DNA of 64,000 bases, taken from contig OY744466.1 in the NCBI GenBank assembly GCA_963556145.1, positions 1,612,001-1,676,000 on the forward strand, read 5' to 3'. The notes beneath the pieces were generated by a model. The model ran no database searches. It worked only from the letters and a program-made list of their open reading frames with translations, and was not told the DNA's origin. The DNA is from Hygrocybe punicea (Eukaryota; Basidiomycota; Agaricomycetes; Agaricales; Hygrophoraceae). This document shows, piece by piece, positions 10,910 through 22,179 of this stretch; the stretch's first letter is position 1, and each line of letters opens with the position of its first letter. A program made the translations under genes and the position numbers.

Positions 10910-12964
10910 ATGCCTCCCAAGAAGTCTGCGACCGCTAAACCGAATTCAAAGCTCAGATCGAGGGCTCCTATGTAACCTCATATGTTTCCTGTCTGTTCCG
11001 TCACTGATCCGTATAAATAACAGGTGTGCGGCAGTGGGAAAAAAGGAGAAACATGCCGCTGCCAAATGGGTCGATGATGATGTGTATGTACTCACATACG
11101 AATTGTGTTACATTCTCCTAACGTTTGGACAGTGTCGCTCTATCGGAGGCAGAGGATGATATTATTAGCATTCGAAGCATTGGCAGTGTTGTAGTTTCCA
11201 AAGCGTCTAAAACGTTTGTAGAATTCTTCATTTCTACTTTGCTTTGTTAATATATTCCGTTAATTAGGCCTACCAAGAAATTGTCCGAAACCAAAGCGAA
11301 GTAAGTCATTTAATATGACATGTATGTCTTATGATGCTAATTGCTTTTCTTTTTTTTCCAGAGGAAAATGACGCTATCTTTCACCATCGCCCAATATTAT
11401 AGACATCGACAATGATATGTAAATATCATGTTATTATCTATCTGTCTCGTTCATCATTCAGTTCTCATCGTTAGTGATACATATTCTCCCTCCAAGAAGC
11501 AAAAATCCAGTCATCATAAATTGGACGACCTTGAAAACGCTGATGATGATGAAGGCGGCGATTCCAAGTGAGTTGACTTGTCCGCCTTTGATGACATCTA
11601 GCTTATGCTGGACATTCTAGGATTCGTACCAAGGTCAAATTCGGTTTGACCAAGAGGTCTGATGATGTGTTCCGGTATGTATTGTGAAATTATCTATGCA
11701 TTGGTATGGGCGTTCCTTACACGTGAATGATGTCAGCACCTCCAAAGCTACGACATCTACGTTTACCAAGACTGCGGTGGTTGGTGACAGTGATGATAAC
11801 AAAGAGTCTAGTAGCAATGATGGAGAGGCGAATTATTTTCAGCACCGGATCACCAGGTGCGTTTGACCTAGTCTTAACATGATCTTTTCATGATGAATAT
11901 CCTGTATTAAGTTTACCATCTCCGGATGTCGATGAGTCCGATATTGGAAATCGAGATGCACAGCTTATCGATACCTATCAGGAGTGTGTAAACATCAAGT
12001 ATGTATATGTACTTCATTCAATATATCCATGATATACTGAAGCGAATTCAGGGCGGCGGCAATGGTATCTTGGTCCAGTGCCATTGGAAATGGCAATCCG
12101 GAGTTTAGCCAAATCCTTTCCAACGTTTATAAGATCAACAGAGAGTCAGTTGTTTCGATATCTTCAGAATGATTATAGTGATTAAATTTCGTATAATGCA
12201 GTTTGTTGTTTTCCGCCATCACTTTCGTTCGCTCTGGCAAATATTCGAATCTTTCTCGAGATGATCCAGCCCAAATCTCTACAGGTGGATTTGGGCGAAA
12301 CTTCTTCCATGCTGTTGGAGGAGGCGATCCAACTATCTTCACATCTGTCATCATGGTGGAATCCTGTTACCTGGACGAACCAAAGGTGGGTAGTAACACG
12401 AAACCTGTCAAGGTTATCCAGGGCGCACTGTTCCAAGGCGAGTGGGAGTGATATATTGGTGCAATTGGAATGGTAATCGGTGAGGCGGAATTTCGAGCAC
12501 AACTATTCAAGGACTTTGTGTCCTTCGCAACCACTTCTGCAAGTGCAATGGACGTATCTCCGAGTAGTACGTCTAATATTAACTTTTGATGAATAACTTA
12601 AATCGGGTTGTACAGAGGCATCGCCTTCCAAATCGGGGAAACTCAGCCCCTTCACTCGTCGGGCAGCGCCATCCTATCAAAAGGCAGCGCTTTCTTTTCA
12701 CGATATTGGTAAGTGCTCATGGATACAGAATAGCTGTGTTTTAAAGGAATGATAGTGCCCATGTTCGATGGACGAAAGGTCAAAACGGACTTTGCTACAA
12801 CGCTGAAGACTCTCCAACAGCTTCCACGTTTCCCGCATGACATTCCAGCTGATTCCTGTGTCGTTGTTGGGCATACGATTAGTACTTTCAAGCATGCGGA
12901 GGACTTGATAAAGAGCATCTCCCTCAATGTTCAATGGGTCATGGTGTTGGGAGTGCCGAAATGA
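10910..12964 (+). pseudogene. Agaric-type repeat protein with basic acidic-rich N-terminus, in-frame TGA
   Basis: Many short exons. The start MPPKKSATAKPNSKLRSRAP is a basic, nuclear-type N-terminus. It is spliced to CAAVGKKEKHAAAKWVDDD, then acidic segments (SEAEDDIISIRSIGS, LENADDDEGGDSK). A folded region follows: DESDIGNRDAQLIDTYQECV, NPEFSQILSNVYKINRE, DDPAQISTGGFGRNFFHA, GGGDPTIFTSVIMVESCYL. TGA at 12449-12451 interrupts EWE-stop-YIGAIGMV, and the same frame then continues (GEAEFRAQLFKDFVSFATT). The last exons encode GMIVPMFDGRKVKTDF and DSCVVVGHTISTF and end at 12964. I do not recognise a named domain. The single TGA replaces a plausible Arg codon. Confidence 0.6.
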
Positions 12965-13180
12965 TGTCCTGGTGACATCAAATATCATCGCTTTGTAATC
13001 TGTAAACCTCGTCAACGTCGATATGTGCCCTATGAATCGCCTGAAAGCCTAGAAAATTGTACCGAAGGCAACAATGTATTATGACTGCTCAACCTAGTCA
13101 AGGTAGTGTTGATGTCATGTACAGTGGTGGTTAAGGATTAGCATGGTTGCCAATATATTGCTTAGGTGGCTCACCATGTA

Positions 13181-13224
13181 CTTATTGCACGGCGTTCAGC
13201 CTGTTTACTGACTGTTCTGCAAGC
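13181..13224 (+). repeat. Strongly diverged 43-bp repeat in tandem unit 1
   Basis: The core GGCGTTCAGCCTG.TTACTGAC.GTTCTGCAAG can still be aligned to the consensus, followed by the usual flank (CACGACAATTGTGAAGAAA). Confidence 0.5.
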
Positions 13225-13389
13225 CACGACAATTGTGAAGAAAGCGCTGCTTCCCAACTATGAGACAGAATGGACTGTTCTATGTCCAGCAACAAATGTG
13301 GCCATAGTGCTGCCTACCGAGCAATACTTATTCAACAATTGTGTACTAGCACTGGATTATGTTTGAGTGCTTATATGGCTTACCAAACA

Positions 13390-13432
13390 CTTGCCGAACG
13401 GCGTTCGATTCGTTCGTCAACCGTTCGGTAAG
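13390..13432 (+). repeat. 43-bp dispersed palindromic repeat, tandem unit 2
   Basis: CTTGCCGAACGG at the left and CCGTTCGGTAAG at the right form a 12-bp inverted pair with one mismatch, the best-preserved hairpin of the family with the copy at 13604. Confidence 0.85.
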
Positions 13433-13603
13433 CCATAACAATTGTAACAAAAATGCTGCTGCCCAAATTCCAGCCAGAATGGATTGTCCTGTATTGAATG
13501 ACAATGTCTAGCAAGCCATTGTACTGCATGCCGAGCAATACTTATATAACAATTATCTACTAGCACTGGATTATGTTTGAGTGTTTATATGGCTTACCAA
13601 ACA

Positions 13604-13646
13604 CTTGCCGAACGGCGTTCGATTCGTTCGTCAACCGTTCGGCAAG
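13604..13646 (+). repeat. 43-bp dispersed palindromic repeat, tandem unit 3
   Basis: Perfect 12-bp inverted ends (CTTGCCGAACGG and CCGTTCGGCAAG) around a 19-bp centre. Confidence 0.85.
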
Positions 13647-13935
13647 CCACAACAATTGTAACAAACATGCTGCTGCCTAAATTTAGTAATTGTTCAACTA
13701 AATTCCATATTTTCTACTACCTTTGTGATATCTGAATCACGTCAGCATCAATGTTCTACGCCTGAAGAGGATTTATCTATCACCATAACGTTGCCAGATG
13801 GCTTTGAATTGTAATGATAAATTTTAGTATTTTAGTAAGGTTCACATAAAGGTGACTGAAACTAGTACCCATGTTATGATACTGGTAAACGCCAAATATT
13901 TCTGAAGCATATGATGATCGGATATTCTTATTCGT

Positions 13936-14281
13936 TTACTCTAGCCTCATCTGCCACATCGCCAACGCAAACCCTAACGCAAAACCAACGACAACTAAAA
14001 TAACCCTGTTTTGAATTATTAGCCATCGACCTACAACAATTCTCTAGACCATACCGTTCAATTTTGTATCTGAAACGCGCCTCACGCCATTCCACGGCCC
14101 GTCTCAACCGTCTCTCTCGCCTTGCCTCGGACCGGTCATTTGATCGGTCTACAATCACTACTAACATATTAATTTGAATTCATATCAAATAATAAAACTT
14201 ATGTATATTGATTTGGTCTCCTCCGACGTCATTTAGTTGGCATTCATGCAACTTCGGGCGTTGAGCTTCGTTGAAGAACAT
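13936..14281 (-). CDS. Small one-TM protein with N-terminal GDQINI motif, uninterrupted paralogue
   Basis: Same three-exon structure as the two arm copies. It starts at ATG 14281-14279 (MFFNEAQRPKLHECQ). Exon 1 ends LNDVGGDQINI. Exon 2 encodes DRSNDRSEARRERRLRRAV and ends in KIER. An intron with a GTATGG donor and an AACAG acceptor leads to exon 3, a hydrophobic helix VILVVVGFALGFALAMW with the tail QMRLE and TAA at 13938-13936. The frame has no internal stop, so this member may be functional. A cytosolic charged N-terminus with a C-terminal membrane anchor is the simplest topology. I cannot assign a function. Confidence 0.65.
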
Positions 14282-15329
14282 AGTATATGTATAAGATATT
14301 ATATGTTTACAATCGAGTAATAAGATGTAAATTAAGTAAGTGTATCAAACAACTATTTCGAACACAGCGGTGCAATGCTAATATTTCAGACAATTGGACT
14401 ACGTATCATCATTCAATAGTTTTATTCACTGAAAATCTGTCGGATATTGCTTAGAAGATATATTTACTCAGACAGACATCAAACCGCCCAAATACATTCG
14501 ATAGGTGTAATTCTAAATTTGTACAACATCAGGAAAACACCTTTCCACTTAACGTGACTTAATGTGACTTAAACTGTGACTTAAGACATTGCCCAGTATT
14601 AATATCTGATGTCACTGACTCTCAAATACCTCTATAATGATATTCTACCAATGTTAGACTGACAGAATGGATTGTCCTACATTGAATGACAATGTCCAGC
14701 AATGATTGCAATCTATACTACGATTAAGAAGAACTCAAATCATACTCTACATGACTTGCAATCTCCTTGAACAATAAACAGTAAGAAGTATACTAACCCT
14801 TACATTCCGAATAGATTAAAGAAAATTGAGATTGTCTAATGTTGGATGGAAACTAATTGCTACGGAGAGTCTGGAAGGAATGAACCAAAAAAAATTCAAC
14901 TAACCTTTCAGTTGTGTTCAGATATATGAGATGAGAATACCGCGATACATAGATACATTGTCGATGTGTGTGAGCCTTCAGTTTATGTCAGACTGAAAAT
15001 ATCACGAACACAGGAAAATCTTTAAGACTGAGTATCCATCCTGATATATTTCATAATGGTGTGTTCAACACCCCTTGTATATCCGTCTCGTGAGCAAAAC
15101 CGTAATACAAACAGATAGCAAAGTATGTTTGGGTATGTTTTCTTCTATGTACGGCTGTATTCTGCATGTCATCCACGACGCGGTGAACACGTGCCCTAAA
15201 ACGTTGTCAAATTGGATCAGGTGATTCCGGTTGTTGTTTATGTCTCCATTTGGTACATGAGGTTTGCCCTTTTCCACTTACCCGAAATTTTCTCTCCATT
15301 CTGCCCAAGCATTAAACTCTGCTCCTCCA
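14282..15329. other. Non-coding AT-rich interval
   Basis: No supported gene. It contains scraps of the flank of the 43-bp repeat family ('CAGAATGGATTGTCCTACATTGAATGACAATGTCCAGCAA' type wording around 14665-14705) and two tandem 'CTTAACGTGACTTAATGTGACTTAA' words near 14550. Confidence 0.5.
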
Positions 15330-17208
15330 ATGGCTGTTCCTGTCATCAAAGTCTCCACCCCTGCCATAAACCCATCTGCCTTCAAATACTGGCCTGATAC
15401 CACGCCAAAGAAGATGCAGGAACTCCACGCGATTTTCCAGATTCAATATATGGTTCCTGATGAGATACCAGCAGAATACAAGACTTCTGGTACCGTTCCA
15501 GTCTTATCACACAATCTGTATATGATCAAAGCTCATCCTCACGATGTCGCCGCTCGAGGTGAAGTATGGCGCAAACTGCCGTCTCGATATGAGGAAGCAC
15601 TACGACGCATCATATATCGCATGAACATGTATATATATGTAACAATGGCCATCGCTGACAAGAAGGCACCTCAATATTCACCAGAATATGTTAAATGAGA
15701 TCAAGAGGCTACCGATATTCTTCGATGTTATCTGAAATACACCGACGTCGTGATGGATGAAGTATGGGATGAGGTGCTGAAGGCAACAGAGGCAAAGGAG
15801 ATGAATAGCGATTGGCGCAGTACGGTTTTCGATGAGTGGCTTCTCAAAGAATATTATGTGAAGAAACATTCCCCTGCGGCGTTGATACAACATGGTGCGA
15901 TCAATACAGACATAATGCCAGAGGATCTTGGTATGTGTTCATCCGCATCACAACAGATAAATTAAATATAGCTTTTGATAGACTGGGGCGAATACGATGA
16001 CTCCGTTCCGTCATGGCACAATGGTACTGTTGTCAGATGGAAGTTCAATGGACAGGACGATGCCACCAAGCGTGCAATTATCCCTCGGGTCATCACATGG
16101 TGTAGAGAACACGATATCTCCATTAAAAACGGTAGGATCCACAACAGAGATTGCATTTTAGCAGTACCTTCATATAACCTACAGAGGATTCGGTCCCATC
16201 TGGTAAGGGAAAAGGAAAAGCAAAGGCGGTTTCGGAGGACAAGAAGAAGGATCATGTAACTGGTCTGCATTACCATTTTCCACTTTATATATATATAATG
16301 ACATTGATCTTTGCCTTGTCCAGATGAAATGATGACAAAGGGGAAGGGCAAACCCAAACCCAAACCGAAGTCAAGTAAGCCACGTTTCTTTGACCCTGCT
16401 AATAATATCCAAGCTTCATCACTATAGAGCGCACAAGAGCATCAGAGATCGCAGAGGACGATGGTGGTAAGTGATTGAACACAATATATGAGATTTATAA
16501 TTTACAATGTCCATTCATAGAGGACATAAAGATGGAGAAAATCAAAACAGAGGTGGACGACCATGATTCCAAGTTTCAAAAATGTAAGTTCCATTATCCA
16601 ACGTAATATATCTATTAAGGTATGGACAGCCATTGTTGAAGTCCCGAAGGTCTCCAAGAAATTGAAGACCAAAAAGTCGAAGTTGGAAACCGTGACGCTG
16701 GACTCCTCGGAACAGGATATCAGGACATCTGGACCGCTGGATTCGAATGATAAGACCAAGGACTCAGAGAGTGAGGTGCGGGATGAGCTCATGTCTGATG
16801 AACGCCCGAAAACGTCTCCAGGTGGTGGTGAGCAAATTGAGGATAGTGTTTTGGAGACGGAAAGGCAAAGACTTGCCAAAGCCGCACATGCATTGGATCT
16901 TGATGTCGACATGGAGGATCGCGATAAGCCGGCAAAAAAGAAGACGAAATTGTCAACTCTAGGTAACTTGTTCAGCATCACGTCATTATATACATTAATA
17001 TATCTCCCATCTACGTCTAGCTTTGCGTCCTGGCACACGTGCGTCTTCGCGAAACACGTCAGCAACCCCGACGGAGCCAAGCATCTCACCTATGGAGATG
17101 GATTGGGGCAATATTGTCCCGCCGCAAATTCACACCTCGGCCACTCCAGTGCAATCCGCGACGCCACCCCCTAAGCCGTCCTCATCCAAATTGGATCCAG
17201 GATTGTAA
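15330..17208 (+). pseudogene. Unrecognised agaric protein with Lys-rich tail, in-frame TGA
   Basis: The start MAVPVIKVSTPAINPSAFKY at 15330 opens a long exon (GEVWRKLPSRYEEALRRIIY). It reads EYVK-TGA-DQEATDILRCYL at 15696-15698 and stays open afterwards (WDEVLKATEAKEMNSDWR, FDEWLLKEYYVKKHSPAAL). After an intron with a GTATGT donor it continues DWGEYDDSVPSWHNGTVVRW and RAIIPRVITWCREHDISIKN. Short Lys-rich exons follow (GKGKGKAKAVSEDKKKD, KGKGKPKPKPKS), then an acidic/basic exon (VSKKLKTKKSKLE, DVDMEDRDKPAKKKTKL) and a Pro/Ser-rich last exon ending KLDPGL-stop. The composition suggests a nuclear protein. I do not recognise the family. The TGA sits where an Arg or other sense codon must have been. 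Confidence 0.55.
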
Positions 17209-18309
17209 TTCGAAGTGAGTCCATAGGTTGATACGATCTGTGTCATATTTTACTAATGGTTTCTTCCGTCAGATGTTGGTTGGTTGTGGCTTTAGGAACT
17301 GGGTCTTTCGTGCGCCTCTTCATATGTTTTTACCATCGCGAAATTTGTATTTCTTGTTATATTCGTAAATCGATCGGTTCCCTGCTGTGATTAATGCATG
17401 AACTGAGATAAGAGAATATCTCAAGTCAAACAACCGAGAATGACAGTCACTAGTGATTGGTAAGTTGATTCAAATATTCTATATTCTATGTGAATATATG
17501 CATCATTGATCGAATGCTAGTTATGAAATCGACAGGCTAAGATTAACCTTACAGTTCATCTGTGGTGGCAATTGTCTAGCTATGTAGCATGTATCAGTAT
17601 GTTTGTGACAGGTTAACAAGCACTTGCTGAACAGCGTTTATAAATAGTGCTTATATGGCTTACCAAACACTTGCTGAACGGCGTTCGATTCGTTCGTCAA
17701 CCGTTCGGCAAGCCACAACAACTTCAAAAAAAAATGTTGCTGCCCAAATACCAGGCAGAATGGAATGTCCTACATTGCATTACATTATCCAGCAACGATT
17801 ATGCTCAAATTCTTTCATGCTCCTTTCTACATGCTTCTACCATCGCCTTTGAATTCAACATTTTTTGTACTTGTATTAAAACAAATTTATCTGTTGCTTT
17901 GAATGATGTATGACTAAAATAAGGAGAGAATTCGACAATACAATAAATGTTATCAATTAAAACATATAATGTATGTTCAGGCTCAAATTCTTTCTTGTAG
18001 ATTATTAATTATAATCTCAGTCAAACGTCACATACAAAACACACCACTGCAGCCTAGACCAATGCTATCTTGGTAATTTGCTAATTTGCTAATGGTAAAG
18101 AATAGGCAATGACGAAATCATTGCATCACGGGAAGCAACCAAATGGGAATAAACACAGCCTTCGGGCACAATATACAGTTTCAGAGCCATACAAATGGAG
18201 CGATATCATATGATCAAACTCGGCATGTTAATTGTTGTGATTCATGATCCGAACCACTAAACAAGTTAAATAGATATCACCAGATTTACTCTTGCTCTCA
18301 CAAATCCAC
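17209..18309. other. Non-coding interval with repeat debris
   Basis: No supported gene. It holds one good 43-bp palindromic repeat (17670-17712) and a partial one at about 17612-17640. The 5' end of the Helitron should lie in its right half, but I could not place it. Confidence 0.5.
17670..17712 (+). repeat. 43-bp dispersed palindromic repeat, last copy
   Basis: CTTGCTGAACGG...CCGTTCGGCAAG, with the same flank (CCACAACAACTTC, A-run, TGTTGCTGCCCAAATACC). No copy was seen to the right of here, so the family stops at the Helitron. Confidence 0.85.
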
Positions 18310-18564
18310 ATGTATCTCGACAATATCATCTACACATGCTTTCTTGTCACTTCTTTACACATTCTTGCCAATGTAATACAATTTCCACAACTATGCCCAG
18401 GCCAACTCACGTACATCTCTGCTGAATCAATCGTCTTGCCTTTGGTATCGAGTTTGGTCCAGGAACCGAACATATTTCAAGGTAAAGTCATAGGACATGA
18501 GCGCTCTACCCAAGAACTGGGTGATTTTAAAGAAGAACTCATAGAACATGAGTTTGCCCCAGAT
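18310..18564 (+). pseudogene. Helitron protein, N-terminal fragment
   Basis: Open from an ATG at 18310 (MYLDNIIYTCF) through SLVQEPNIFQGKVIGHERST to EHEFAPD, where the hAT-type element interrupts it. It resumes in frame at 19809. The real start may be internal, or further upstream behind an intron. Confidence 0.6.
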
Positions 18565-19800
18565 TAGTGATGGGGAAGTTCGGTTCGGTCCAGTTTTTGG
18601 CCTTTTTGCCCCAAACCGAAACCGAACGGTTCGGTTCCTACCAAAAAATCCCAAACCGAAACCGAAACTGACATAAACGGTTTACGTTGGTTTGGTTTCG
18701 GTCCAGACGCGGTCTGAACCGCGAACCGCGTGGGCTTGGGGCCCTCCCTCCCATCTGACCTCGCAAGAGCGCTGCACACGTCAATCGACGTGGCTAGCCT
18801 CATTACGAGGTGGGATTGGGGGTTGGTGGGCTGCACGGCCCTGTCCTAGCGAAACACACGCGTCGAACGCATGTGTTCCGCCTCGGCTGTTGTCGATTGG
18901 GTGTGGTGGTGGTGGTGGTGATGCCCTGACGCATCAGACGCGTTGTGCACGCGACGACGGGCGTGTTGGCCCCGCGTTGGTCCTGCGTTGGTTGTTTTCG
19001 GCGAGCGCGTGGTGGTGGCGTACGGGCCTCTCCGCGTGGGTGTCCCGACACGTCATGCGTGTTGTACACGCGCGGCGGGCGGGTTGACCCCGCGTTGGCC
19101 GCATTGGTGTTGCATGGTGGTGGTGGTGGTGGTGGTGTTGCATGGTGGTGGTGGTGTTGTGCCGCGTTCCGTTATATACAAATAAAATCAATAAAAGAAA
19201 GAATAAAAATAACATACCACGAAGGAGCGGGGGTGGATGCACCACCCCCCGCTGCTCGACAACTGCCACTCCACCCCGTTCACGTTCGTTTGCGTGCGCG
19301 CGCATTGGAGGCGTTGGCGTGTCCGGTGCGGCGTTGATCGCTGCTGTCATGGTTGTGGCCGTCATGGTGGCAGTCGCTGTCGTTGCCGTCGTGGTGGTGG
19401 TGATGGTGATGGTGGTGATGGTGGTGTGCATCAACCTGTAATGTGTTAATGCGTTAGTTAAGTTCGAATAAATATAAATAAAAAACATACGAGGGCGGCA
19501 GGGAGTACCCCGCCGCCCGTTTTGTCGACCTTGGGTGCTCCATCGTCCTCGTTTGGCGTACATCGGGGGTGTTGTTGGTGGGGGTTGGTGAATTTGGGTG
19601 ACTTTCGAAGTCAGCCAAGTACTGTCGGTTTGCGGTTCAAACTCAGTTTGAAACCGTTTCGGCCCGCGGCCAAATCTCCAAACCGGAGACCGAACCGTTC
19701 GGTCTCAGCTGAAATTTCCCAAACCGAAACCGAAACCGGTGGTTTCGGTTCGGTCTAAACCGGGTTTGGGTCGGTCTGAGACCGAACTTCCCCAACACTA
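18565..19800. mobile_element. Non-autonomous hAT-type transposon, 1236 bp
   Basis: The termini are TAGTGATGGGGAAGTTCGG and, reverse complemented, TAGTGTTGGGGAAGTTCGG (19 bp, one mismatch). They are flanked by the 8-bp duplication CCCCAGAT (18557-18564 and 19801-19808). An 8-bp target duplication plus a TAGTG-type end is characteristic of hAT. The subterminal 150 bp on both sides are packed with the word 'ACCGAAACCGAA' or its complement. The middle is CpG- and TGG-rich with (GTG)n microsatellites and carries no transposase, so movement would depend on an autonomous relative. It sits inside the Helitron coding frame. Confidence 0.92.
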
Positions 19801-20572
19801 CCCCAGATCAGGGCGGTTCAGCGATACCGATACAAATAAATGCTTCACGACTTCTAAAGTTTAATCAGACAACAAAAGATAATTTGAAACTTGATCCATT
19901 ACACTTTTCGACAATAGTTAAGAATTCCACTTTCGAAATACAGATATATTCTATTGAATATGCCACATCATACTACTTACCTTCTAAAAATCTTTTTGCT
20001 TTGTATTGTTTTATGAAACCTATCACTGTTCAATATCGTTGTCGGATTATCAAGGCGTTACTCATGCAATGTCTCCTGAGACGACATGACTTCAAATTAT
20101 ATTTATTTCGATGTAATGCTATTGCTATGTCACAAGCAACCTTGCTGTGGATCACACTACAATTTGCAATCGCATATAGAAGATCATGCATGACTACGTT
20201 CAATTTGAATTTATTCAGAAACATGATAACATGCTTATATACAAAGTCTTTTAATAGGTTCCACTACATTGGAGGTGGTAAACGACTGCCAACATTTAAC
20301 TTTAATTTTCTCCAACCATTTATGCTGCCATTCAATAATATCAACCATGATTCTAGCTTATTATTCAAATACATCAGTCATATTGATCAACACACAGCCA
20401 GAATTTTGTACGGAAATAACGATGAATATATATGCGTTCAAATGCCTTTACATGAATATCTCCCACAATTGACAGCGAAGAATATTATAGAAATAGCAAC
20501 AATACATAAGATATATTTGTCAAAAACAACGCAAAGGTTACATGGACAGGATCTACTTTCCATATTGACCGA
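19801..20572 (+). pseudogene. Helitron protein, second fragment
   Basis: After the 8-bp duplication the frame resumes with QGGSAIPIQINASRLLKF and continues (LHFSTIVKNSTFEIQIYS, IHKIYLSKTTQRLHGQDLL) to SILT, where the LTR element is inserted. The N-terminal region of agaric Helitron proteins typically lies here. Confidence 0.8.
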
Positions 20573-21515
20573 TGTAGAGGGTCGATGTCCCTCTGAGTCC
20601 GTATCATCGATATATCACAAATCCGGACGAACCCGCTGCCTCCATTCAACTTACATTCGAACCCGACGTAACCCGACGCAACCCGACGTGACGTGACGTG
20701 ACGTGACCCGACGTGACCGACATAACCCGACGTATGCCGCTTCGTCACAGCCGCTCTCAGACTAAATCCGGCAGCCTCAAACGCCTCGGAGTTCCAATTC
20801 CAGGAGATGGATCTCTTCGGACTCAATCCCCGACTTCGGATTTACTTTATTTATGCATCCCCTCGTCCTTTCGGAGATATGTAGGACTTTCTAGATCTTT
20901 TCCTTGCATATTCGTTTTCCCCTCCATTTCCTGTCTTCGTTGCTTTGCAACCCCCCTTTCCACTTCCCCATTCCAGTGTTTCTTTGTAGTTTCTATCGGC
21001 CGAAGTAGACATGTCCGAAAGTAGCTACACACTCATGTACTATAAAAATGGTCCCCGACGACCGTACAAAATAAGATACCCTTAGTCCCCGTTTCCCTCA
21101 TAGTCAGAATCGTTTAAATCCCTTCAAATGCTCGTCCACGTAGTTCCTTAGCCTTTTTATAGTTTACTTCGTTGTCTTCCTCATTGTTCCCGTATATTCA
21201 TTCATCATTTCCGACCCGACCCGACCCGACCCGACCCGTCGTACCCGACATCGTCGGCATCGTCGGGTTCATTCGTTTTCAGTCCGTTCATCGTCGGGTT
21301 CTTCTTTATTTCTCCGTTTTCACTCCGTTCATCACCGGATTCGTCGTTATTAGTCCAGTTTTACGCGGCGGCTTTACTTTTACTAACATTCCTTTACTTT
21401 TACTACTATTCCCGACACTGAATTATCCAGTCACTTCTACGCTGACACCCACAGGTTAGGATCTTTATATTATTTCTTTATATAGTTCCGAAGCCACCAA
21501 GAACCCGCATCTACA
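20573..21515 (+). repeat. 5' LTR
   Basis: 943 bp with TG...CA-type ends (TGTAGAGG...CATCTACA). Inside are a run of CGACGTGACGTG-type words (about 20665-20725), a possible TATA box CTATAAAAAT at about 21040 and a (GACCC)n stretch at about 21211-21238. Confidence 0.9.
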
Positions 21516-21517
21516 TC

Positions 21518-21534
21518 TGGAGCCCACCGCGAGG
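21518..21534 (+). promoter_or_regulatory. Candidate primer-binding site
   Basis: TGGAGCCCACCGCGAGG begins two bases after the 5' LTR, the expected place and TGG start for tRNA-primed reverse transcription. The priming tRNA was not identified. Confidence 0.5.
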
Positions 21535-22179
21535 ATAATTCAGTGTCATCATTCATTCATTCCATAACCCTACACTTTCCTTTCGTCATCTCGAAATAAC
21601 CCTTGCCGCAGCACTCTACACATCCGACTCCCGTTACCCGACCTCTTTACATCCGACATCCGATGCCTCGACAATCCAATCGCCAACTGCCACACTATCA
21701 TTTGGGTTTGATTCTCATAATATTTTCTCTTCTTTAACGACTACGATTGTCTAGTATCACGTACAACTTCGAACCCGCTCTTGCGCGGCCGACCCAACGG
21801 CCGTTTACCGCTTTAGGAAACTTGCACAGCCACGATCCAACACTCTCGTTTTCGACTCGAACTTCGTCACATCCACCGTCCACAATCGTTTATAGACCTC
21901 CAACACGCTCGGAATCCCAATCCCCACCGATACCCGTCGAAAAACCGCGACCGGAAAGCCCCAAAACATCGACTCGCCCAACGGCACTCACGCGTCACTC
22001 ACAACTTGGAACAGACGGATCGCCGTGCAACGGGTTTAGCCTGTGCACCCCCAGCCGCTCGCGTCTAAGAACTCGCACTTGTCACCGAATACAAGCCTTG
22101 ACATGCCCCCGTCGTCTGAGCCCGCGAAGTTACCAGCAAACCACGTCACCGCCCTCCACGAGTCCGTACGAGCAGCCCC

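Larger units (their letters stand above)
13147..13700 (+). repeat. Tandem array, 214-bp unit, 2 good copies and 1 diverged
   Basis: The phrase 'GCACTGGATTATGTTTGAGTG' begins near 13351 and again near 13565, giving a 214-bp period. Each unit contains one 43-bp palindromic repeat plus its flank. The first unit (13147-13360) is strongly diverged, the second is complete and the third is truncated near 13690. Confidence 0.75.

Noticed and set aside
10400..13700. CRISPR-like array (regular repeats at 10.4-10.76 and 13.15-13.7 kb)
   Set aside because: The repeats are contiguous tandem units without unique spacers, in a eukaryotic genome.
18803..19563. Open frames on both strands in the hAT-type element (Thr/His-rich, Val/Gly-rich)
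   Set aside because: They are produced by (GTG)n and CG-rich simple repeats. No hAT dimerisation or DDE motifs.
19884..20696. A 270-codon frame as an independent gene
   Set aside because: It begins at a non-ATG codon, is the continuation of the Helitron frame, and its last ~40 codons are LTR sequence.
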